The notes below the pieces were generated by a model. The model was not told where the DNA came from. It did no database searches and saw only the letters and a program-made list of their open reading frames with translations. A stretch of 48,671 bases of DNA, taken from assembly GCA_011523615.1 (NCBI GenBank), contig WTGJ01000019.1, positions 1,761 through 50,431 of the forward strand, written 5' to 3'. This document shows positions 15,578-23,251 of the stretch, in pieces. Position 1 is the stretch's first letter. Every line of letters begins with the position of its first letter. Made by a program: the position numbers and the translations under genes. The DNA is from Chloroflexota bacterium. GTDB taxonomy: Bacteria; Chloroflexota; Anaerolineae; Aggregatilineales; Phototrophicaceae.

Positions 15578-16888
15578 ATGGACAAGAAATCGATTTTGAA
15601 GGGAATGTGGTGGGTAAAAGGTAGCGAGAATAATAAATTTACAGGCATATTGACGTATGGCAGTGGGTATGTACCAACACTAGAGATATTTCTGAAAGAA
15701 TATGATTTTGGTAAACAATCAGTTCCCAGTAATTCTACAATCTATGGAGAAGTGTTTAGGGAATCCAAGAAAATCCAGGCGGTTACATTATTAGAATGTA
15801 GATCAAAAAATGGTCTAGGAATTTTCAATGTAGGCGCATTCATTTATAAACAAGAATTCGTGTATGTTGATTGTGTTGCGATAGGTAGGCTGCTTGATGA
15901 TGATGAGATAGCGCAAGTACAATCTCCTCAGAATATAAATTTGACTTGCCCGGGTTTAGATGAATACAGCATGGCTTATACGGTAGATTATGTATGGAAG
16001 GACAACATTCCAAAGGACAAGCCTTACCGCGTCAATGATCTTGACAAAATTGTGTTCACGCAACCAGAACCCAACGCAATTGAAATTGATATTGGAACAA
16101 TCACAATATCGCTAGGACATTCAAGCACAGCAAGAGACATATCATCGCGGTATTCGATTCATATGAGTTTGGCAAATCCTACGCCTGAGGCTGAGGTCAA
16201 CTCCCTGATTTACTCTCAGTTGTTATCTTTTCTTTCGATAATGACAGGACGAAGAGAATATATTGAAAACCATAACATTACTATAAACTCGAATCAAACA
16301 AGTTCTGGTTCATTAAGTTTGGAGCTTAGCTACGGGGAGCTTGCTCACTCGACGCGAGAAGGAAAGTGCTCTATTCTCGACTCATTGTTGCTTGGTAACG
16401 AATCAAATATGAAAAAATTCGCCGCCCTTTTCCCTAAGTGGCGTGAGAATTTCACAGTCGTTAAAGACTTGGCTTTTCATTACTTGCAGATGATTGATCA
16501 ACCGACCGAAACCAACATACTGCGGACATTCCCATACATTGAAACGTATGTACTTGAAAGATTATCGAAGAAAAATATGAAAAGCATGTCCAACATCTTA
16601 AGCAAAGTCATCAACTCCAACGCTGATTATTTTCAATGCAGCAATATCTATGCTCAGCATTTCCCAACAGACCGAAGAAACCATATAGCCGAGCAGCTGG
16701 CGAACTTTCGCCACAAACGTACACATCCAAAAAGCAACAAAGAATGTATATTTTCTTTACAAGAAGTCTACGCGCACTTAAATGTGATCTTGCGTTCGAT
16801 TTTCCTAAAAGAGATGGAATACTCATATAAAGATATTGACAGGGAAATAGATCACTGGCACTTGTGGCGTCAGATAGATGGAAAATAA
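15578..16888 (+). CDS. ApeA-like HEPN anti-phage protein
   Basis: 436 residues. The N-terminal half (KGMWWVKGSENNKFTGILTY, later LYxGxVFR-like and ECRSKNGLG segments) is beta-rich and resembles the ApeA N-terminal domain; the C-terminal part is helical and contains RHKRTH at 378-383, the Rx4H catalytic motif of HEPN ribonucleases. ApeA proteins abort phage infection, probably by RNA cleavage. The DNA is visibly AT-rich compared with both flanks, indicating horizontal acquisition. It starts 16 nt after the broken methylase and ends 3 nt before an HNH relic. Family call from motif order, not from a search. Confidence 0.65.
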   Translation: MDKKSILKGMWWVKGSENNKFTGILTYGSGYVPTLEIFLKEYDFGKQSVPSNSTIYGEVFRESKKIQAVTLLECRSKNGLGIFNVGAFIYKQEFVYVDCVAIGRLLDDDEIAQVQSPQNINLTCPGLDEYSMAYTVDYVWKDNIPKDKPYRVNDLDKIVFTQPEPNAIEIDIGTITISLGHSSTARDISSRYSIHMSLANPTPEAEVNSLIYSQLLSFLSIMTGRREYIENHNITINSNQTSSGSLSLELSYGELAHSTREGKCSILDSLLLGNESNMKKFAALFPKWRENFTVVKDLAFHYLQMIDQPTETNILRTFPYIETYVLERLSKKNMKSMSNILSKVINSNADYFQCSNIYAQHFPTDRRNHIAEQLANFRHKRTHPKSNKECIFSLQEVYAHLNVILRSIFLKEMEYSYKDIDREIDHWHLWRQIDGK

Positions 16889-16891
16889 ATT

Positions 16892-17029
16892 GTGAAAATC
16901 GAGCTGCTTGACCTCACCGTGCGCGAGCTCGTCGCCGGCTACCGCGACGATGGCGAGGGCGGCCCGACTGACGAAGAAATCTGCCAGTTGCTCTGCCGAA
17001 GGTGCAACCGCGAGAAGGCTGCGAGTTAA
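16892..17029 (+). pseudogene. internal-deletion relic of a DUF262-HNH endonuclease
   Basis: A 45-residue GTG-started frame. Its first half, MKIELLDLTVRELVAGYRDD, matches the typical N-terminus of DUF262 (GmrSD-type) nucleases; its second half, DEEICQLLCRRCNREKAAS, matches the end of an HNH nuclease (the Q-LC-xx-CN region). Everything between, including the catalytic core, is missing. DUF262-HNH nucleases often accompany EcoRI-like methylases, so this is probably the dead restriction partner of the frameshifted methylase. Confidence 0.5.
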
Positions 17030-17069
17030 ACTAACCCTCCCCCTCACCCCCACGGCCCGACCAAACCCG

Positions 17070-18314
17070 CTACCAGAAATGCACCGACGCCTCCTGGCCG
17101 CAGGCGCGCCAGGCCAGCGCCAGGGCCATCACCGTGTCGTCGTGGGCGCCGGCGGGGGCGCGGTAGCGATAGCCACCCAGCGGCAGGCGTTCCTGCTGGT
17201 AAGCGCTGAGCTCCGCCAGGAGCGTCGGTTCGGGTTGCAGGCGCAGGTCGCCCCGCTCCAGGGCCAGCGCCAGGGCTTCGATCAGGGGCCCTTTGCTGCG
17301 GGCGGTGGTTTGGAAAGGGCGGATCGGCAGGCCGTCGTCCTGCAGCGCTTCCAGGTTCGGTTCGCCGATGCTGTTGGCTTCGGCCAGCAGCAGGGCCGGC
17401 CGCCAGCGCTCGCAGAGGGCGAGGATGCGGCTCCGCTGCACCGACCAGCTGAGTCCGCGGTAGCGTTCCAGGGCGACCATGGTGGGCAGACTGCAGTCTG
17501 GCGGGCGGCGATTTGATCGATCACTGCCCGCTGGGATTTCGAGGACGACCACGGCGGTGTAATCCTGGCTGCGGCCCCAGTCGATGCCGGCGACGTAATG
17601 GCCCTGGGCATGGGGCGTGGCTTCCGGAGGAGCGGTGGCCGCGCGGGCCGGCTCACGGAAGACGCCGGCCTCGCCGGGCAGGAATTCGGCCAGATATTCG
17701 CGGCGGAAGGTGGCATCGCGCGTGTGGCGGCGCAGCGCCTCCAGCTCCGCCCGGGCGATGCGCGGATTATCGTAACTGCTGAAGTGGAAACTGCGCCATT
17801 CGCGCTCGCTGGGGTCTTGCCCGCGCACGAAGCAATCGTGGAACCAGTTCAGCCCGTTGGGGGTGGAGAGCAGCAACGCGCCGCGGCGGCGGTCGGCCAG
17901 CATCGGGCGCAGGATGTCTTCCCAGAGCGTGGCGGGGAGGTGCGCCGCTTCGTCGACGACCAGGAAATCCAGCCCGGCGCCGCGCAGGGCATCCAGGCTG
18001 CGCGCGCTGCGCACGCAGAGCGAACCGCCGCCCGGGAAATCCAGCAGGCGCACGCTCTGGGAGATGGCCGCGCCGGCGCTGGCCGCCTCGACGCAGAGGG
18101 CGCGCCAGACCTGCAGCGCGTTGCCGTACGTCGGCGCCAGCCACCAGCATTCTCGGCCGCGTTGGGCGTGGGAGAAGATCGTGCGCAGGCCGACGGTGGT
18201 CTTGCCGAAGCGCCGCCCGCAGGCGACGACGCGGAAGCGCTCCGAGGCGCTGGCGATCGCTCGCTGGGCCGGGTGCAGGCGGACGCGGCGGAAACTGCGC
18301 GATGAGGAGGGCAT
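17070..18314 (-). CDS. phage terminase large subunit (orphan)
   Basis: 414 residues with both terminase domains. ATPase: CGRRFGKTT (Walker A, 32-40), LDFLVVDEAAH (Walker B, 115-125) and LLLSTPNG (coupling motif). Nuclease: GIDWGRSQDYT (about 243-253), LLLAEANSIGE and HDDTVMALALAW, giving the three acidic residues of the RNase H-like fold. No portal, capsid or tail genes are adjacent, so it is an isolated or domesticated copy. Odd: residues about 264-278 (SDRSNRRPPDCSLPT) interrupt the expected strand-turn and are encoded by palindrome-rich DNA (17487-17531), yet the frame is kept. Confidence 0.85.
   Translation of the reverse strand: MPSSSRSFRRVRLHPAQRAIASASERFRVVACGRRFGKTTVGLRTIFSHAQRGRECWWLAPTYGNALQVWRALCVEAASAGAAISQSVRLLDFPGGGSLCVRSARSLDALRGAGLDFLVVDEAAHLPATLWEDILRPMLADRRRGALLLSTPNGLNWFHDCFVRGQDPSEREWRSFHFSSYDNPRIARAELEALRRHTRDATFRREYLAEFLPGEAGVFREPARAATAPPEATPHAQGHYVAGIDWGRSQDYTAVVVLEIPAGSDRSNRRPPDCSLPTMVALERYRGLSWSVQRSRILALCERWRPALLLAEANSIGEPNLEALQDDGLPIRPFQTTARSKGPLIEALALALERGDLRLQPEPTLLAELSAYQQERLPLGGYRYRAPAGAHDDTVMALALAWRACGQEASVHFW
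17487..17531 (+). repeat. nested palindromes inside the terminase gene
   Basis: CAGACTGCAGTCTG (17487-17500) is a perfect palindrome; next to it GCGGGC (17501-17506) pairs with GCCCGC (17526-17531), and the loop contains TGATCGATCA (17514-17523), also perfect. The 45 bp encode the extra residues of the terminase without breaking the frame. Confidence 0.6.
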
Positions 18315-18380
18315 ATCCCAGTATGGGCATGAGCGGGGGCGTGGGGTTTGCGGCGAATTGGCCTTCGTTGGAGGTGGTGA

Positions 18381-18776
18381 TTATTCGCAGGCCCAGCGGG
18401 CAAATCTATCGTAACGTCTAGCGGCGAAATCATTCAGGAAGTCTTCCGCAAGCTCTACCAGTTCGCCCATATTCTCGTAAGAGTAACCGTTGCGCGGGCG
18501 CGGCGAGAGATACAAAGGAAAAATGCGTTGCTGTTGAGTATCTACCAGGAAGATCAACCGAAAGTGCCTCAACCGAGCGCGGCGAAGTACGACCTGTTGG
18601 CCAAGATCACCCACGCCTCTCAGAGATCGGTGAGCATTTCTTCTGGGGCCGTCGCACAGTTTATCCAACTCCGCGTACAAGCGCTTCTCAAGTGACTCTG
18701 ACCTATATTTTTTGAGTGTCTTCTGAATCGATTCCTGAAATGTTATGTGTAGATGGATGTTATACAAGGGAATCAA
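18381..18776 (-). CDS. small RelE-like protein, possible toxin
   Basis: 131 residues. The middle, LRHFRLIFLVDTQQQRIFPLYLSP, resembles the beta-hairpin core of RelE/ParE ribonuclease toxins, preceded by two helices. It overlaps the upstream gene by 17 bp, the arrangement of a toxin-antitoxin operon. Catalytic residues cannot be assigned confidently. Confidence 0.5.
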   Translation of the reverse strand: MIPLYNIHLHITFQESIQKTLKKYRSESLEKRLYAELDKLCDGPRRNAHRSLRGVGDLGQQVVLRRARLRHFRLIFLVDTQQQRIFPLYLSPRPRNGYSYENMGELVELAEDFLNDFAARRYDRFARWACE

Positions 18777-19380
18777 CGACTCTTACTTTACTGTCATCGA
18801 AATCGGTGTTTTCCATGACTTCGGTGAAGCGTTTCAAAACGGAGAGCAGGCGGGGTGTCAAGGCTAATTCGATATCTTCACTTTGGTCTTCGCTGAGGGG
18901 AGACTCGATAGTCTCCGCTGGGGTTTCTTCGTGTAGCACTTGATCCCGTGGCACCTTTACTAAAATGGGGTCCGCGTGTGCGCGGTCGTCCAAAGCGCGT
19001 TGTCTCATAAAACCATACTCTTTTACACTTGCGCAGATGGCCTCGGCTTGTTGAGGGAAGGCTTTCTTATAGGCACGTTTGATCGATCGGCAGTCCAAAA
19101 GATTGTCCAATCGCCAGTGTGCGCCCGAGTGTTCACCCCCCAAATTTTGGCATTGTATGATGCCGCTTTCCAGCATCAGGGTCAGTTGAACGCCCGCTTC
19201 GTAGCTGTATTGGCCGAATCGCGTGTGGTGGAACGTGAAAGGTTTGGGGTCTACGTCACATGTCGCGTAGTAAAGCACTTTTTGCAGGCGAAAACTGCTG
19301 TAGATACCTTCTGGAAATTGACCAATTAAGTAGAGCAATGTGAACCGCTGAAAGGTTTCCTTGCTCATTTTGGCAGACAT
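18760..19380 (-). CDS. SocA/Panacea-like protein, possible antitoxin
   Basis: 206 residues from ATG 19380, which has a GAGGG ribosome-binding site; a longer frame starting at 19452 would cover the promoter. The N-terminal half, LYLIGQFPEGIYSSFRLQKV followed by FTFHHTRFGQYSYEAGVQLT, has the helix-rich pattern and central conserved FG/Y positions of SocA/Panacea (DUF4065-type) antitoxins. The C-terminal part is acidic and low-complexity. Overlap with the RelE-like gene supports a pair. The DNA is less GC-rich than the surroundings. Confidence 0.5.
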   Translation of the reverse strand: MSAKMSKETFQRFTLLYLIGQFPEGIYSSFRLQKVLYYATCDVDPKPFTFHHTRFGQYSYEAGVQLTLMLESGIIQCQNLGGEHSGAHWRLDNLLDCRSIKRAYKKAFPQQAEAICASVKEYGFMRQRALDDRAHADPILVKVPRDQVLHEETPAETIESPLSEDQSEDIELALTPRLLSVLKRFTEVMENTDFDDSKVRVVDSLV

Positions 19381-19410
19381 TGTTTCAACCCTCGTGTATG
19401 GCAGTAGATC

Positions 19411-19440
19411 AGTATACTCAAAGCGTCTCCAATAATACAA
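19411..19440 (-). promoter_or_regulatory. sigma-70-type promoter of the SocA/RelE-like operon
   Basis: TTGTAT (19435-19440) and TATACT (19411-19416) separated by 18 bp on the minus strand, about 30 nt upstream of ATG 19380. Confidence 0.55.
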
Positions 19441-19527
19441 GGTTTTTCGCATAAATGTTCTATTATTTTACTGTCTGTACTATAGGCACTTTCTCTCACC
19501 CCCCATAATCTGCACCCGCTGCGCCGG

Positions 19528-20439
19528 TCAGGATTCCTTCGCCAACACCCGTTCCTTTTGCTCCGTCGAGAGGACATATAACTCACAAACCGCCTCGTCG
19601 ATTTCGGCATCCAGCTGATCGAGGCGGCGGCGCAGTTGCTGTTGTTCGTGGCTGCCGCGGAGGGCGGCCGCTTCCTGCGGCGCGAGCTCCAGCGCTTGCC
19701 GCACGGCCCGCTCGATGGCCTGGCGGTGGTCGTCGGGTGCGGCCGGGGGGATGGGGATGCGGGAGACGAATTGGTGAATCCAGCGAAGCCCACCAGATTG
19801 CTTATCACCCAGATTTGACGAAATGTGGCGAAAGTAATACAGAACAGTTTGTGAGTTTAGTATTCCCAATAGAAATAAGTCGCATTTAGGAATGATGTAG
19901 GCGGAATTTGTAAGATGGCAATTCATATGATCCATCGTGAAGCGGTTATCGTGTGATATATCCGTGTAAATGGTTTTCGGCTTGTGGAATTCATCCAGGT
20001 AAGCACAGGCTCGCAGTTCCCACCAGAAATCACCTTTATCCCCACGTTTCTTGGCTTTCTCCGAAAATTGATCCAAGTGGCGCATGATCTCTGGGTGCTG
20101 CTGTCTGATCCATTCTTCTGGCTCACTACCGCCACAATGCTGCCGCGTCCAGCCTTTGGGAATGTTGATGAGGTATCGCTTTTCCTCGCTGAGGTGGTAT
20201 CTGCGAATGTCTTTCCCCCGTAAAACGCGGTGAAGGATTGGTTTGCTTTGTGGATTCAGCCGCAGAATGCGCTGGTAAATTGCGGGGCTGATGGTGAAGG
20301 CCTCATTCAACCCTATCGTCAAGCCACGATGTATCTTTGTCTTGCCCAGGTATTCGGAGAGGGGGATGCCTGCTTCCTGCATTTGCAGGATGATGCCCAT
20401 CTCTTCCGCCGGTGCCAGCGTCCAATTGTTTCCCTGCAA
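19528..20439 (-). CDS. C-terminal specificity part of the phase-variable type IIG enzyme (out of frame now)
   Basis: An open frame running without stop codons from the TGACC repeat at 20551-20575 to 19528 (listed from TTG 20439). It contains a TaqI/Eco57I-like target-recognition region: AISPAIY-like start, LRLNPQSKPILHRVLRGKDI, the PKTIYTDIS segment, LFLLGILNSQTVLYYFRHIS and SRIPIPPAAPDDHRQAIERA, then a coiled C-terminus. It lies one frame away from the N-terminal part; losing one 5-bp unit or gaining two would fuse them into a 932- or 937-residue protein. It is unlikely to be translated on its own since no ribosome-binding site is seen. Confidence 0.72.
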   Translation of the reverse strand: MQGNNWTLAPAEEMGIILQMQEAGIPLSEYLGKTKIHRGLTIGLNEAFTISPAIYQRILRLNPQSKPILHRVLRGKDIRRYHLSEEKRYLINIPKGWTRQHCGGSEPEEWIRQQHPEIMRHLDQFSEKAKKRGDKGDFWWELRACAYLDEFHKPKTIYTDISHDNRFTMDHMNCHLTNSAYIIPKCDLFLLGILNSQTVLYYFRHISSNLGDKQSGGLRWIHQFVSRIPIPPAAPDDHRQAIERAVRQALELAPQEAAALRGSHEQQQLRRRLDQLDAEIDEAVCELYVLSTEQKERVLAKES

Positions 20440-22331
20440 CGAGCGTTCATCAAGCAGCGAGGCGTACTGGTTGACTGCCTCGTCCAGTTGTTGAAATTCG
20501 AGATCGGGTATCTCGGTGTACAGAAATTGCTGCGTAGAACAAATGTCTTCTGACCTGACCTGACCTGACCTGACCGTTTTTGAGTCAGGACAATTGCCGA
20601 ATCGACAGAGGCTTGCTCAAAAACCTTTTCCCCGCTCATATCCACAATCTCCTCCAGCCGCGCCGTCTCCAGCAGATACCGCCGCAAGCCCTTGCCGTAA
20701 TCGGCGCGCATGAACTTGTTGCTGCTGACGAAGCCGAAATGACCGCCCGCTTTCAGCAGCTCGTGCGCCCGCTCGTAAAAACAGACGTAAAGATCAGCCC
20801 GCCCCGTGTAGCTGCGATATTTCTCCCGCGCGTATTGCTTGAACTCGGCCGTCAGCGCTTCCTGCCGCACATACGGCGGGTTGCCAATGACGACGTCGAA
20901 GCCACCGCCGCTGTCGAAGCCACCCGCCGCAAACACCTGTGGGAATTCTTTGTGCCAATCAAATTCCTCGTCGATCAGGCTATCCCCATGGCGGATATTC
21001 GGGATCGCCGGTAGTTTTTGCCGCTGGTGCACCGCTTTCAGCCAGAGGTTGAGCATGGCCACCTCCACCGCACGCGGGTCTAAGTCCACGCCGTAGAGGT
21101 TCTCGCGCAGGATGTGCTGGTAGCGCTCGCTATCGTCCTGCAGACTGGCGTCATGGTCACGCAACCACGCGTCGAGCGCGTCGAAGGCGGCGATGAGAAA
21201 GGAGCCGGAGCCGCAAGCCGGGTCGAGCACGCGTATCTGGCGTGCGGCCGCGATGCCACCGCGTTCACGGGCCGCTGCCAGCGCTTTGAGGACCGTGTTG
21301 CGCACGATGTAACGCACGACGAAGAGCGGCGTGTAGTAAATGCCCTGCTGTTTCCTGTCTTCCGCCTGTACCCGGGTCAGGTATTGTTCGTAAATTTGCC
21401 CCAGGGCATCGGCATCGATCTGGCTGAAATCGTAGCGGCGGTTGCCCTGGCGGCTGCGGTGCAAGCCGCGGATGATTTCCTCCAACTGTTTCGCATCGGC
21501 TTCGTAATGGTCGGCCGGGTGCGCCTGAAACAGGAGGCGGTTGTAGATATCATCCAGCTGCCGATACAGCGCCTGCAGCCCATGGGGGAGGCGATCCAAC
21601 TGCTTCCTGCTCTCCAGTTGACGAAGCAGGGGCAACAATTCGCGGGATTGAATCCCCTTATCCTCGACGCTACGGATGAAGATGAGGCGATTCAGGACGC
21701 GCTGGATGGTGGCTTCCACCTGCTCACGCGGCCAATCGCCATGCCAGCCTCGGATATGCGCGAGCAGTTCCTCACGCCAGCGGGAGAGATCAGCGAACAG
21801 CGCTTCGTCCAGGTTGATTTTGCGGTTGGCGCTGAAGACGCGGCGATCCAGCAGGTCTTCTTGGAAGCCCGGCTTGCTCAGGTTCCAGAGTTCGTCGAAA
21901 CCCCGGTCGTACTCTTCGCAACCCAGGTTGAGCTGCAGATAAGCACGCTCCTCGGTGGTCCACAGTACATTGAAGAGTTTGAATTCGCAGAAGTTGGTCA
22001 GGACCACCCAGTCGATCCCCTGCATATAGGCGTAGTGGATGGCCTGGCGAGCGTAGTCGGGGTGGGTGAGTTCCGCGCTCAGTTTCTTGGCTTCTACCAA
22101 AAAACGAATGACGCCATTCAGCTGAAAGGCATAATCCACCCGGGTGTTGCCAATTGGAAAGTCGCGCCCCACTTCCTGACGGGATTGCATATCCCAGCGC
22201 AGCGCGGCGAAGAAGGGATCGACGAAGTTCGTACGGGTATCGTCCTCGCTATACTGGCGGCGCTCGTTGCGGTTGAGTGTTTGATAATGCGCAACGAGCT
22301 CCTGGATTCGTTGGCGGGCGGTTTCCTGCAT
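20319..22331 (-). CDS. type IIG restriction-modification enzyme, nuclease and methylase part (phase OFF)
   Basis: About 585 authentic residues before the repeat. The nuclease core is VDYAFQLNGVIRFLVEAKK (D66, E80-x-K82); helical linker; methylase motif X/I region with YYTP, VLDPACGSGSF (motif I, 368-378) and VVIGNPPYV (motif IV, 480-488). After ASVDSAIVLTQKRSG the frame enters (TGACC)5 and continues for about 85 residues that look unlike any specificity domain, ending at 20319. Single-chain enzymes of this type need the C-terminal recognition domain for both activities, so the present allele should be inactive. ATG 22331 has a GAGGA ribosome-binding site and a TATACT box at 22358-22363 formed at the edge of dispersed repeat D. 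Confidence 0.85.
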   Translation of the reverse strand: MQETARQRIQELVAHYQTLNRNERRQYSEDDTRTNFVDPFFAALRWDMQSRQEVGRDFPIGNTRVDYAFQLNGVIRFLVEAKKLSAELTHPDYARQAIHYAYMQGIDWVVLTNFCEFKLFNVLWTTEERAYLQLNLGCEEYDRGFDELWNLSKPGFQEDLLDRRVFSANRKINLDEALFADLSRWREELLAHIRGWHGDWPREQVEATIQRVLNRLIFIRSVEDKGIQSRELLPLLRQLESRKQLDRLPHGLQALYRQLDDIYNRLLFQAHPADHYEADAKQLEEIIRGLHRSRQGNRRYDFSQIDADALGQIYEQYLTRVQAEDRKQQGIYYTPLFVVRYIVRNTVLKALAAARERGGIAAARQIRVLDPACGSGSFLIAAFDALDAWLRDHDASLQDDSERYQHILRENLYGVDLDPRAVEVAMLNLWLKAVHQRQKLPAIPNIRHGDSLIDEEFDWHKEFPQVFAAGGFDSGGGFDVVIGNPPYVRQEALTAEFKQYAREKYRSYTGRADLYVCFYERAHELLKAGGHFGFVSSNKFMRADYGKGLRRYLLETARLEEIVDMSGEKVFEQASVDSAIVLTQKRSGQVRSGQKTFVLRSNFCTPRYPISNFNNWTRQSTSTPRCLMNARCRETIGRWHRRKRWASSCKCRKQASPSPNTWARQRYIVA
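20551..20575 (+). repeat. (TGACC)5 simple sequence repeat in an R-M gene
   Basis: Five perfect pentanucleotide units, preceded by one extra C. They lie within the coding frame between the methylase and specificity parts of the type IIG gene. Since 5 is not a multiple of 3, slippage switches the frame. Loss of one unit or gain of two restores the full-length protein. Confidence 0.9.
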
Positions 22332-22360
22332 GTGCTTCCTCGCTGGCCGGTGCGCGGAGT

Positions 22361-22404
22361 ATAGCGCGTGCGGGCACTTTGCAGCCGTAAGAAGCGCGCG
22401 CTAT
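22361..22404 (+). repeat. dispersed short repeat, copy D, with terminal inverted repeats
   Basis: ATAGCGCG (22361-22368) and CGCGCTAT (22397-22404) are perfect 8-bp inverted ends around the shared core that ends GCCGTAAGAAGC at 22395. It lies in the divergent region between the type IIG gene and the UPF0173 gene. This is the best-preserved copy and suggests a hairpin-forming, MITE- or REP-like unit. Confidence 0.75.
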
Positions 22405-22431
22405 ATCGTGGGCGGCTACGCTTCCGTGCGC

Positions 22432-22437
22432 TATAAT
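22432..22437 (+). promoter_or_regulatory. -10 box for the UPF0173 gene
   Basis: Consensus TATAAT about 55 nt upstream of ATG 22492; no convincing -35 box. Same CTATAAT context as the box at 14537. Confidence 0.4.
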
Positions 22438-22491
22438 TGGGCGCGTGAATGCGCAGCGCGTGCCGGCGCCATTGCCAGAAAGGAGTGCCCC

Positions 22492-23175
22492 ATGTCCGCC
22501 ACCCTCCATTTCCACGGCCACGCCACCTTTTCACTCGTGTTGGCGAGCGGCACGGTCGTGTTTGACCCCTTCCTGACCGGCAACCCGGCCGCGGTGGCCA
22601 ACGTCTACGACCTGGCGGCCGACCTCATCTGCGTCACCCACGCCCATGACGACCACGTCGCGGATGTCGCCGCCCTCGCCGGCCATACGGACGCTACCGT
22701 CGTCGCCAATTTCGAAATCGCCAACCATTTCGCCCAGCAGGGCGTCGAAAACATCGTCGGTATCAACCCCGGCGGTACCTACGACGCCGGTTTTTGCCGC
22801 GTGAAATGGACACCGGCCTTCCACTCCTCTTCCTTCGCGGACGGCAGCTACGGTGGCGAGGCCAACGGCATCCTGCTCAGCAGCGAGGGCTTGCGCCTTT
22901 ATTTCGCGGGCGATACGGCCCTCTTCAGCGATATGCGCCTGATCGGCGGCGGTAACCTCGATGTCGCCGTGTTGCCCATCGGCGACCATTTCACGATGGG
23001 CATCGACGATTCGCTGCAAGCCATTCGCTTTCTGGAACCGCGGCTGGCCGTGCCGATGCACTACAATACCTTTCCGCCGATCGAGCAGGACGCGGCGGCC
23101 TGGGCACGGCGGGTGGCTGCGGAGACGGACGCGCAGCCGGTCGTCCTGCAACCGGGCGAGAGCGCCACGCTGTGA
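22492..23175 (+). CDS. UPF0173-type metal-dependent hydrolase (metallo-beta-lactamase fold)
   Basis: 227 residues from ATG 22492 with an AAAGGAG ribosome-binding site. FHGHATF and VFDPFLTGNP open the fold; THAHDDHVADV is the HxHxDH metal motif; WTPAFHSSS supplies the next His; LYFAGDTALFSDM the bridging Asp; VPMHYNTFP the last His. The full metal set of the YtkL/UPF0173 group is present. A cytoplasmic hydrolase of unknown substrate. Confidence 0.9.
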   Translation: MSATLHFHGHATFSLVLASGTVVFDPFLTGNPAAVANVYDLAADLICVTHAHDDHVADVAALAGHTDATVVANFEIANHFAQQGVENIVGINPGGTYDAGFCRVKWTPAFHSSSFADGSYGGEANGILLSSEGLRLYFAGDTALFSDMRLIGGGNLDVAVLPIGDHFTMGIDDSLQAIRFLEPRLAVPMHYNTFPPIEQDAAAWARRVAAETDAQPVVLQPGESATL

Positions 23176-23251
23176 GTGGCACCGGAACGGCATCTGCGCC
23201 TGGATCTGGTTATACTGATCGGAGATTTGCGGGAAGTGAGTGAGGAGCGAG

